Shown here in pieces: positions 33,629 through 40,828 of a DNA stretch of 64,000 nt. The stretch spans positions 1-64,000 of the forward strand of contig JAVBRB010000014.1 in the NCBI GenBank assembly GCA_031548515.1. The letters are read 5' to 3'. The notes under the pieces are model-generated. The model was given only the letters and a program-made list of their open reading frames with translations. It did no database searches and was not told the DNA's origin. Source of the stretch: UBA940 sp031548515. GTDB lineage: Bacteria; Bacteroidota; Bacteroidia; Bacteroidales; Rikenellaceae. The translations under genes were made by a program, and so were the position numbers. Every line of letters starts with the position of its first letter. Position 1 is the stretch's first letter.

Positions 33629-33655
33629 GCCGTCCCTTTCGGGGCGGCTTTTTTT
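33629..33655 (+). terminator. Terminator after ferredoxin
   Basis: GCCGTCCC / GGGGCGGC 8-bp stem (one GU) with a TTTC loop, followed by seven T's. A textbook intrinsic terminator. Confidence 0.9.
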
Positions 33656-33745
33656 ATTGGCTTTGGATAAATCCAATATAAGATGAATCTCAGCCATTCT
33701 GTAAATTAGTTTGCAATGGCTCCCGGCTTTCACTATATTTACGCC

Positions 33746-34861
33746 ATGAAGCAGAATGATATTTTAGACAGGGCTTTGCGCCGCGAAACGCTGACAGAAG
33801 AAGACGGGATGTTCCTGTGGGAGTGCGTACCGCTGCCTGACCTTGCGATGGCGGCTGATTCGGTGCGGCGTGCCGTCGTTCCGGACCCGTCGGTGGTGAC
33901 GTGGCAAGTGGACCGCAACGTCAACATCACCAACGTCTGCATCTCGGCCTGCAAATTCTGCAACTTCCACTGCCGTCTGGGCGAAACCGATAAGGCTTAC
34001 ATACTCTCCATCGACGAATACGCGCCCAGGATAGAGGAAACGCTTGCCCTCGGCGGCGACCAGTTGCTTCTTCAGGGCGGGCTGCATCCGCGCCTCGGGA
34101 TAGATTTCTACGAAGGGCTGTTCTCAGAACTGAAACGCCGCTGGCCGCAGATCCGCCTGCATGCGCTGGGAGCGCCTGAAGTCGCTCACATAGCCCGGAT
34201 AAGCGGCCTTAGGGTGCGCGAAACGCTCGAAAGACTTGTTACCGCCGGACTCGATTCTCTGCCGGGTGCAGGTGCTGAAATACTCATAGACGAGGTGCGC
34301 CGTGCGATATCTCCTGGAAAACCCTCGGCACAGCAATGGCTCGACGTGATGCGCGAAGCCCACCGCATGAACCTGCCGACTTCGGCCACCATGATGTACG
34401 GCCATGTCGAAACTCCGCGCCACATAATCCAACACCTTATAAAGATACGCGATTTGCAAAGCGAAGTCCCTATGGGGAATCACGGGTTCGTCGCATTCAT
34501 TCCGTGGATTTTCCGCAGCAATGGGACACAGCTTGAAAAGGAGGGTTTCACGACGCGTTTTTCACCGCTCGAATACCTGCGTGTGATTGCAGTGAGTCGT
34601 TTGATACTGAATAATATAAATAATATTCAGGCGTCGTGGTTGACAGTGGGAAAACAGACCGCCCAAATCGCCCTGCACAGCGGAGCCAACGACATGGGTT
34701 CGATCATGATAGAGGAAAATGTGGTGTCGTCGGCCGGAGCGGCCAACCGTTTCGATGCCGCCGGGATACAGGCCGCGATCCGCGAGGCGGGTTTTACTCC
34801 GCAGTTGAGAGACCAGCTTTACCGTCCGCGCCCTTGGCCTTTGCCTTGTCAAAACGGCTGA
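33746..34861 (+). CDS. mqnC: Cyclic dehypoxanthinyl futalosine synthase
   Basis: 371 residues, radical-SAM enzyme of the futalosine menaquinone pathway. The [4Fe-4S]/SAM motif is CISACKFC in NITNVCISACKFCNFHC. Other family-typical blocks are DQLLLQGGLHPRLGIDFYEG, HALGAPEVAHIARISGL, GLDSLPGAGAEILIDEVRR, ETPRHIIQHLIKIRDLQ and GANDMGSIMIEENVVSSAG. MqnC cyclises dehypoxanthine futalosine; MqnE and CofH are related alternatives, but the PGAGAE and ETPRHIIQ patterns favour MqnC. The Met at 33746 is preferred over 33716. The last 68 bp overlap the convergent serine hydrolase gene. Confidence 0.88.
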   Translation: MKQNDILDRALRRETLTEEDGMFLWECVPLPDLAMAADSVRRAVVPDPSVVTWQVDRNVNITNVCISACKFCNFHCRLGETDKAYILSIDEYAPRIEETLALGGDQLLLQGGLHPRLGIDFYEGLFSELKRRWPQIRLHALGAPEVAHIARISGLRVRETLERLVTAGLDSLPGAGAEILIDEVRRAISPGKPSAQQWLDVMREAHRMNLPTSATMMYGHVETPRHIIQHLIKIRDLQSEVPMGNHGFVAFIPWIFRSNGTQLEKEGFTTRFSPLEYLRVIAVSRLILNNINNIQASWLTVGKQTAQIALHSGANDMGSIMIEENVVSSAGAANRFDAAGIQAAIREAGFTPQLRDQLYRPRPWPLPCQNG

Positions 34862-36287
34862 TGGCATCGTAGACCGCCTGTTGGATGGTGTAGCGCGCCA
34901 TCGATTCCGAAAAAACCTTACTGTCGCGCGTCGGATAGGTACGGTTTGTCAGCAGTACATATATCAACTCGTATTCCGGGTCGGCCCACACGAAAGTTCC
35001 CGTAAATCCCGAATGCCCGAAACTCGACGCCGAGACCGCCGGGGCGGGGTAGGCGTCTTTCATTTTAAGTGTGTCGTTGCCGGGATAGGGCTTGTCGAAG
35101 CCGAGCGCCCTGCGGTTGTCGTTCTTAGGATACTGCATCCGCGTCCATTCGGCGATCGTCACAGGCCTCAGGTAGCGTTTCCCGTCGTAGATACCCCCGT
35201 TCAGAAGCATCTGCATCACCACGGCGAGGTCGTGAGCGGTCCCGAAAAGACCGGCGTTGCCGGAAACCCCTCCCATGATCGCCGCAGACTCGTCATGGAC
35301 ATATCCGCATACAGTGGTGTGACGGAAACATTCGTCATTCTCGGTGGGGACTATTTTTTCAAGGTCTGTCGTTTTGTAGGGATTGTATCTCAGTCCTATC
35401 CCGAGAGGCTTGTAAAATTCATCGGTCACATACTCCTCGAACCCGCGGCTTGTGACCTGTTCCACGACCTCCGGAAAAAGCAGGAACGGAATGTCCGAAT
35501 AGCGGTATTTTTTCGGCTTGAGTTCCACATCCCTGATCTGGTCGAACAGCATGTCGCGGTACTTGCGGTTGATGTACATGTCGTAATAAACGTCGACCGG
35601 ATAGCGCACCGAGTAGCTGCAGCTGAAACAATCCTCGTTGTACGCCCATTCTTCCCATTTTGTCTTTTTGTACTTGCTGTTCTCCGCTTTTTTGGCATCT
35701 TCCTCCTCCTCGGCGTCGCTTTTCATCAGGCGCAGCATGGGTATTCCGGAGGGAAAACCCGCCTGATGGGCAAGCATCTCGCGAAATGTGATATCCTTTT
35801 TGTCGGTATCCCTGAACGGCCTGTAATATTTCGAGAATGGCTCGTCGAGTCCTATGCGGCACTCTTCGGCAAGTTTCATCAGGGCGAGGGTGGAGGATGC
35901 GATCTTTGTGATCGAAGCGAGGTCGTAAATATGGTCGTTCTCTACTGGCGTGAGTTCCGAATAGTCGTGCCAGCCGTAGCTGTGTTCCATTACGACTTTG
36001 CCGCCGCGAGCGACGAGCACCTGGCAGCCCGGGAAAGCGTGTTTCGCGATGGCCGCCGCGACGATAGAATCGACGGTGCGGTAGAGGTATGCACTGTCTA
36101 TCCCGGCTTCACGGGGGGATGCGTTCACCAGCACCGGCGCGGCGCACCACGTCCCGTGCTCCGGCGGCGCAAGCTGCGCGAATGCAGATATTAACGATAA
36201 GTGATTAGTGATTAGTAGAAGAGAGACAAAGCAGACTCGTGTGATTTGCCTCACAACACTTTTGTCCTTAATCTTTTCTTTAACCAT
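34794..36287 (-). CDS. Exported serine hydrolase, class C beta-lactamase fold
   Basis: 497 residues with a signal peptide (TRVCFVSLLLITNHLSLISA) after an unusually long charged N-terminus. Penicillin-binding-type motifs: SxxK as DLASITKIAS (~125), the second motif YSD in YRYSDIPFLLFPEVVE, and the third HSG in SFGHSGFTGTFVWAD. These hydrolases act on peptidoglycan stems, esters or amides; beta-lactamase activity is not implied. A charged insert (DAEEEEDAKKAENSKYKKTK) lies in the middle. Heptamer repeats encode part of the signal peptide. The 3' end overlaps mqnC by 68 bp. Confidence 0.87.
   Translation of the reverse strand: MVKEKIKDKSVVRQITRVCFVSLLLITNHLSLISAFAQLAPPEHGTWCAAPVLVNASPREAGIDSAYLYRTVDSIVAAAIAKHAFPGCQVLVARGGKVVMEHSYGWHDYSELTPVENDHIYDLASITKIASSTLALMKLAEECRIGLDEPFSKYYRPFRDTDKKDITFREMLAHQAGFPSGIPMLRLMKSDAEEEEDAKKAENSKYKKTKWEEWAYNEDCFSCSYSVRYPVDVYYDMYINRKYRDMLFDQIRDVELKPKKYRYSDIPFLLFPEVVEQVTSRGFEEYVTDEFYKPLGIGLRYNPYKTTDLEKIVPTENDECFRHTTVCGYVHDESAAIMGGVSGNAGLFGTAHDLAVVMQMLLNGGIYDGKRYLRPVTIAEWTRMQYPKNDNRRALGFDKPYPGNDTLKMKDAYPAPAVSASSFGHSGFTGTFVWADPEYELIYVLLTNRTYPTRDSKVFSESMARYTIQQAVYDAISRFDKAKAKGADGKAGLSTAE
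36187..36215 (-). repeat. Heptanucleotide repeat inside a signal-peptide region
   Basis: Minus-strand units CTAATCA, CTAATCA, CTTATCG, TTAATAT. They are in frame with the hydrolase gene and encode residues around TNHLSLI of its signal peptide. Confidence 0.65.
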
Positions 36288-36300
36288 TGATCACTTATCT

Positions 36301-36328
36301 CTAATCGTTAATCGCTAATCACTAATAC
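36301..36328 (+). repeat. Heptanucleotide repeat, inverted relative to 36187
   Basis: Units CTAATCG, TTAATCG, CTAATCA, CTAATAC. It lies between the serine hydrolase start (36287) and the ahcY stop (36322), reaching into the last codons of ahcY. With 36187-36215 it can pair around the hydrolase start codon (GATAAGTGAT at 36299-36290 with ATCACTTATC at 36205-36196). Confidence 0.65.
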
Positions 36329-37740
36329 CTGTAGTGGTCTGCTTTGTAGGGGCCGTTCTTGTCGACGCCTATGTATGCGGCCTGTTCGTCGGTCAATTCG
36401 GTGAGCCGTACGCCGAGGTTCGCGAGGTGCAGGCGGGCGACCTCTTCGTCTAGCTGCTTTGGCAGGCGGTAGACGTCGACCGCCAGATTGCCGCGGTTCT
36501 GCCACAGCTCCATCTGGGCGAGCGTCTGGTTGGTGAACGAGTTGCTCATCACGAACGAGGGGTGTCCCGTCGCGCAGCCGAGGTTCACCAGGCGCCCTTC
36601 GGCCAGAATAAAGATCGAATGGCCGTCGGCGAAGGTGTATTTATCTACCTGCGGCTTGATATTGAGTTTAGTAACGCTCTTGTCAGCTTCGAGTTTTTCC
36701 ATCTGGATCTCGTTGTCGAAGTGGCCGATGTTACACACTATGGTCTGGTCGCGCATCCGGCGCATGTGGTCCAGCGTGATGATGTCGCGGTTCCCGGTGG
36801 TCGTGACGTAGATGTTGCCTTCGGGCAGCGCGTCCTCGACCCTCATCACCTCGAAACCTTCCATCGCGGCCTGCAGGGCGCAGATAGGGTCGATCTCGGT
36901 CACGATCACGCGCGCTCCATATGACTTCATGCTTCGTGCGCAACCTTTGCCGACGTCGCCGTAGCCGCACACTACGACCACTTTCCCGGCGATCATCACG
37001 TCCGTAGCGCGCTTGATGCCGTCGGCCAGCGATTCGCGGCAGCCGTACAGGTTGTCGAACTTGCTTTTGGTCACCGAGTCGTTGACGTTGATGGCAGGGA
37101 AAAGCAATTCGCCCGCATCCTTCATCTGGTACAGGCGATGTACTCCGGTGGTGGTTTCCTCGGAAACACCCGTGATCTCGGGCACCATGCCGTGCCATTT
37201 GCGAGGTTCTTCGGCCAACAGCGTGCGGAGTGTTTCAAGGATCACCTTTTCCTCATAACTGCCCGGCGCGTATTCGAGTGTCGAGGCGTCGTTCTCGGCC
37301 TTGTAACCTTTATGTATGAGCAGGGTGGCGTCGCCGCCGTCGTCGACTATCACGTTGGGGCCTTTTCCATCCGGGAACGACAGCGCCATGGCCGTACACC
37401 ACCAGTATTCGGGTAGCGATTCGCCTTTCCATGCAAAGACCGGGATGCCGGCTTCGGCGATCGCGGCGGCGGCATGGTCCTGCGTCGAGAATATGTTGCA
37501 GCTGCACCAGCGCACTTCTGCGCCCAGTTCGGCGAGCGTTTCGATCAGCACCGCCGTCTGGATCGTCATGTGCAGCGAACCCATTATGCGTGCGCCTTTC
37601 AACGGCTTCTGCTGTCCGTATTTCGCACGCAGGGACATCAATCCCGGCATTTCGTGCTGCGCTATCTCTATCTCCTTGCGGCCCCATCCGGCCAGCGTGA
37701 TGTCTGCTACCTTATAAGGTATGGTCAGGTCTAAATACAT
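36322..37740 (-). CDS. ahcY: Adenosylhomocysteinase
   Basis: 472 residues, full-length SAH hydrolase that removes the product of methyltransfer, yielding homocysteine for MetH. Motifs: MPGLMSLRAKYG (substrate), CNIFSTQDHAAAAIAE, VNDSVTKSKFDNLYGCRES, NAD-binding VVVCGYGDVGKGCARSMKSY, then TTTGNRDIITLDHM, and C-terminal NGPYKADHYRY, whose Lys/Tyr contact NAD across subunits. The start overlaps the riboflavin kinase stop by 10 bp, so the two are co-translated. No SAH riboswitch is visible. Confidence 0.98.
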   Translation of the reverse strand: MYLDLTIPYKVADITLAGWGRKEIEIAQHEMPGLMSLRAKYGQQKPLKGARIMGSLHMTIQTAVLIETLAELGAEVRWCSCNIFSTQDHAAAAIAEAGIPVFAWKGESLPEYWWCTAMALSFPDGKGPNVIVDDGGDATLLIHKGYKAENDASTLEYAPGSYEEKVILETLRTLLAEEPRKWHGMVPEITGVSEETTTGVHRLYQMKDAGELLFPAINVNDSVTKSKFDNLYGCRESLADGIKRATDVMIAGKVVVVCGYGDVGKGCARSMKSYGARVIVTEIDPICALQAAMEGFEVMRVEDALPEGNIYVTTTGNRDIITLDHMRRMRDQTIVCNIGHFDNEIQMEKLEADKSVTKLNIKPQVDKYTFADGHSIFILAEGRLVNLGCATGHPSFVMSNSFTNQTLAQMELWQNRGNLAVDVYRLPKQLDEEVARLHLANLGVRLTELTDEQAAYIGVDKNGPYKADHYRY

Positions 37741-38105
37741 TTTCGTTCCTTTAATATTTCGGTTATTGTTTTTTTGTCTTTTTCGATCTGCGCGCGTAGT
37801 TCCTCCGGCGATGCAAATTTACGCTCGGGACGGATGAATTCCAAGAGTTCGGCCGTGAGATTTTCGCTGTACAGGTCGCTTGAGAAGTCCAGCAGGTGAA
37901 GTTCGAGGATACGCGTTCCGCCAGAGAAGGTCGGCTTCACGCCGAGGTAGGCCATTGCGCCGTAGCGCCGTCCTCCGTATTCAACTGCGGCGGCATAGAT
38001 TCCGTTGGCGGCCGCGAAATCCTCCCCGACCGGGATATTGGCTGTCGGATAGCCCAGACCGCGTCCTATCCTGCTGCCTTCCGCCACACGCCCGCTGATC
38101 TTCAT
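37731..38105 (-). CDS. Standalone riboflavin kinase domain
   Basis: 124 residues comprising only the flavokinase barrel of RibF. SGRVAEGSRIGRGLGYPTAN is the ATP/flavin signature with PTAN, then GIYAAAVEYGGRRYGAMAYL, GVKPTFSGGTRILELHLLDF (catalytic Glu) and a C-terminal helix RAQIEKDKKTITEILKER. The FMN adenylyltransferase half normally fused at the N-terminus of bacterial RibF is absent here. It would make FMN from riboflavin. It begins 4 bp overlapped with the AI-2E permease stop and ends inside ahcY's start. Confidence 0.88.
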   Translation of the reverse strand: MKISGRVAEGSRIGRGLGYPTANIPVGEDFAAANGIYAAAVEYGGRRYGAMAYLGVKPTFSGGTRILELHLLDFSSDLYSENLTAELLEFIRPERKFASPEELRAQIEKDKKTITEILKERKCI

Positions 38106-39193
38106 ATCTTTTCCGTCAGTTTCTGCACCACCCGGAACCGGCTCAGGAACTCTTTTGCAAATACCCTCAGTACGTTATACGCAGGTATAGCAAGGAGCAT
38201 ACCCCAGATCCCGCCCACACTTCCGGCCATCAGTATCACGATGAATATTTCGAGCGGATGCGCTTTCACGCTGTTGGAGTAGAGCACCGGTTGCAAAACG
38301 AGGTTGTCGATGGCCTGTGCGACGATGACGGTGATGCCGACTATCAGTACCATAGTCAGTATCGATGCTCCGGCGATAGGCGAGATGATGCCTATAATAA
38401 CGCTGATACACCAACTGATAAGGGGACCCACATATGGCACGACGTTCATCACGCCTACGGTAAGGCCGATGAACAGAGCGTCGCGCGGAGCCAGCCCGCA
38501 GATCATCAGCACCGCCGAAACGAAGGTGAACATGATGGTCGATTCGGTCAAGATGCCGATGAAGTAACGTTTCAGCAATTGCGACACGGAGTCCATGGCA
38601 TGGCGTATCTTCTCTTCGTATTTTGCAGGACTTACGGTGACTATGATGTTGGTGAACATATCGTTCTCCTTCAGAAAGAAGAAACCGATGAATGTGACGG
38701 AGAAAGCGGCTATGGCGACTCCGCCTACGACCGACACAACCGATGATACTACGGTATTAACCGTGGCCGGGTCGAGAAGCCCTTTGATGAAATTCAGTAT
38801 TTCGTCCCAGACCGAGAAGTCCGCTCCCAACGAGAAAGTATCGCGTATCCACTCCTGTATGCCGTAGAGGGGATCGAAAAACGAGTCGGGGAACACGCTC
38901 GCGTCGGCTGACATCAGCATGTCGACCTTGTTGACTATGATCGGGATGAATGTGAAGAAGAACGTCAGTATCACGCACCACATTATAATGACCGTCACCA
39001 GTGCCGCGAGCCAGCGCGGAGGGTGCCACTTTTTGATACGTATCTTCAGGAACAGGTTCATTAGCGGAGTGCCGATAATGGCCAGCACCGCCGCGATCAG
39101 GACGTAGAAAACAATGGAGCGGAAATACCACAACAGCAGAGCCAGGATGATAATCCCCGCGGTTATTAAAAGATATTTCGGTGTTTTCTGCAT
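38102..39193 (-). CDS. AI-2E/PerM-family membrane permease
   Basis: 363 residues with about eight TMs in the family's paired layout: N-terminal helices (LLITAGIIILALLLWYFRSI, VLIAAVLAIIGTPLMNLFL), a central soluble segment (~85-150) and a C-terminal half with IGLTVGVMNVVPYVGPLISW, the PYVGP signature of this family, then DNLVLQPVLYSNSVKAHPLE. Family members export small compounds or Na+; the substrate is unknown. It sits 3 bp after psd and overlaps the riboflavin kinase gene by 4 bp. Confidence 0.92.
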   Translation of the reverse strand: MQKTPKYLLITAGIIILALLLWYFRSIVFYVLIAAVLAIIGTPLMNLFLKIRIKKWHPPRWLAALVTVIIMWCVILTFFFTFIPIIVNKVDMLMSADASVFPDSFFDPLYGIQEWIRDTFSLGADFSVWDEILNFIKGLLDPATVNTVVSSVVSVVGGVAIAAFSVTFIGFFFLKENDMFTNIIVTVSPAKYEEKIRHAMDSVSQLLKRYFIGILTESTIMFTFVSAVLMICGLAPRDALFIGLTVGVMNVVPYVGPLISWCISVIIGIISPIAGASILTMVLIVGITVIVAQAIDNLVLQPVLYSNSVKAHPLEIFIVILMAGSVGGIWGMLLAIPAYNVLRVFAKEFLSRFRVVQKLTEKI

Positions 39194-39196
39194 CGT

Positions 39197-39871
39197 TTAT
39201 TTTCTTTTGAATCGAGCTACAGGTGTCTGCGAACCACGTACTTTCTGTCCGAGTTTGACCAATATTTCGGCGTCAGCCGGAAGGTAGAGGTCTACCCGGC
39301 TGCCGAATTTGATGAATCCGCATGGTGTGTTCTGCGTGACCTCTTCACCCTCTTTTGCGTATGAAACTATCCTGCGTGCTACCATTCCGGCAACCTGGCG
39401 GAAAACTACCGGACCGTGGACGGTCTCGACGGCTGTGGTGGTACGTTCGTTGTCGTCCGACGATTTCGGATGCCATGCCACCATGAACCTGCCGTTGTGG
39501 TGTTTGAAGTAAATCACCTTGCCGCCTACAGGGAACCAGTTGATGTGGACGTTGGTTACCGACATAAAGATGGATAACTGTATGCGCTTGTCTCCCAGGA
39601 CTTCGGTCTCCTGCACATCTTCGGCAACGACCACGGTCCCGTCGCATGGAGCGAAGATCACATCATCGTCTGCCAGCAGCGGACGGTTAGGGACGCGGAA
39701 AAACGCGATCACGAACCCCCACGTTGTCACCGCCGCTGTGATCCAGAATGCCGCGATCCACGGGCCGTACCAGTCGGCGAGCATGAACAGCATTATTATT
39801 CCTGCGGCCAGCGCACCGAGTATCAACGCCGCGACGGGAATTATCACCCGCCCTTCCTCGCTTATTTTCAT
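39197..39871 (-). CDS. psd: Phosphatidylserine decarboxylase
   Basis: 224 residues from the Met at 39871, leaving a 4-bp gap to cdsA; a start at 39913 would overlap cdsA by 38 bp. One or two N-terminal TMs (VIIPVAALILGALAAGIIML, FWITAAVTTWGFVIAFF), then ADDDVIFAPCDGTVVVAEDV and IQLSIFMSVTNVHINWFPVG (PSD core). The processing site is in CGFIKFGSRVDLYLP, where the Ser of GS becomes the pyruvoyl group. This is the short archaeal-type PSD common in Bacteroidota. It makes phosphatidylethanolamine. Confidence 0.95.
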   Translation of the reverse strand: MKISEEGRVIIPVAALILGALAAGIIMLFMLADWYGPWIAAFWITAAVTTWGFVIAFFRVPNRPLLADDDVIFAPCDGTVVVAEDVQETEVLGDKRIQLSIFMSVTNVHINWFPVGGKVIYFKHHNGRFMVAWHPKSSDDNERTTTAVETVHGPVVFRQVAGMVARRIVSYAKEGEEVTQNTPCGFIKFGSRVDLYLPADAEILVKLGQKVRGSQTPVARFKRK

Positions 39872-39875
39872 GCCG

Positions 39876-40778
39876 TCAGAAAAGTCCTGTGAGGTTTTGT
39901 AAGAAGTTGCCACTGTTCATTAACAGTACAATAATGAAGAATATGAATACGAACGGCGCCGATACCAGCACTGCGTCGAACCTGTCCAGTAATCCTCCGT
40001 GTCCGGGCAGCAGGTTTCCCGAATCTTTCACTCCTGCCGAACGTTTGAAATTCGATTCGGCCAGGTCGCCCAGCACTGCTGTAAGTCCTATGAGGAGTCC
40101 GAGTCCCGTCCACAGCCATATGTCGCCTTTCACGAGGAACTTCCCGACGACCGCCGCAACAGCGACTGCACCGGCGAGTCCTCCGAAGAAGCCTTCCCAT
40201 GATTTTTTTGGCGAAAGCCTCTCGAAAAACCGGTGTTTGCCGAATGTAATGCCGAATAGGTATGCGAAAACGTCGTTGCCCCACACTATGAGTATATATG
40301 CCGGAACTATCAGCGGATTCCATGGGAAAAGCATTTTATTGCCGATTATCGGGAAAAGCGCGATCATCGACACCGGCAGTGCCACATAGGCCACCCCGAG
40401 GAACGTGGCCCCGATATTATGCATCGGATTGCCTTTCTGCCGCCATATTTCCAGGATAAATACCGTCACTGTCAGCAGTATGACAAGTACGGCCGCGATG
40501 CCCAGGTATTTGAGGAACGCGATGTTGTTGATCACCGTTTCGACCAGTGCGAGATTGATGCCGACTATCGACAGCCCGATCAGCGTACCAGCCGTTTTTT
40601 GCGGTCTCGCCCCTGTTTTTTCCGAGAGTCCATACATTTCCCACATGCATCCGGCCGTTACGCAGAACAGCAGTATGGCGAATGTCAGCCGGCCAAGGAG
40701 CAGGGCTGCAAGCACGACAACTACAAATACTATCCCTGTACCGCTCCTGACAAGCAGATTATGTGTCTTATCGTTCAT
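39876..40778 (-). CDS. cdsA: Phosphatidate cytidylyltransferase
   Basis: 300 residues with about eight TMs, making CDP-diacylglycerol from phosphatidate and CTP. The family signature is near the C-terminus: SPKKSWEGFFGGLAG, GDLAESNFKRSAGVKDSGNL and PGHGGLLDRFDAVLVSAPF (SxxKRxxxxKD...PGHGG..DR.D). It sits between ftsH (51 bp) and psd, an arrangement that couples lipid precursor supply to phosphatidylethanolamine synthesis. Confidence 0.97.
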   Translation of the reverse strand: MNDKTHNLLVRSGTGIVFVVVVLAALLLGRLTFAILLFCVTAGCMWEMYGLSEKTGARPQKTAGTLIGLSIVGINLALVETVINNIAFLKYLGIAAVLVILLTVTVFILEIWRQKGNPMHNIGATFLGVAYVALPVSMIALFPIIGNKMLFPWNPLIVPAYILIVWGNDVFAYLFGITFGKHRFFERLSPKKSWEGFFGGLAGAVAVAAVVGKFLVKGDIWLWTGLGLLIGLTAVLGDLAESNFKRSAGVKDSGNLLPGHGGLLDRFDAVLVSAPFVFIFFIIVLLMNSGNFLQNLTGLF

Positions 40779-40828
40779 GCTTAATAGTCGATATCATTTC
40801 AGGCTGAGGGTCGCGGCCGCCGGTTTTT

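Noticed and set aside
34881..36194. 437-codon plus-strand ORF
   Set aside because: It is antisense to the serine hydrolase gene, which has signal peptide and catalytic motifs. The ORF has no domain and is rich in Arg/His/Val, typical of a mirror frame.
36180..38110. Possible SAH riboswitch for ahcY
   Set aside because: ahcY start overlaps the riboflavin kinase gene, leaving no leader in which such an element could lie.
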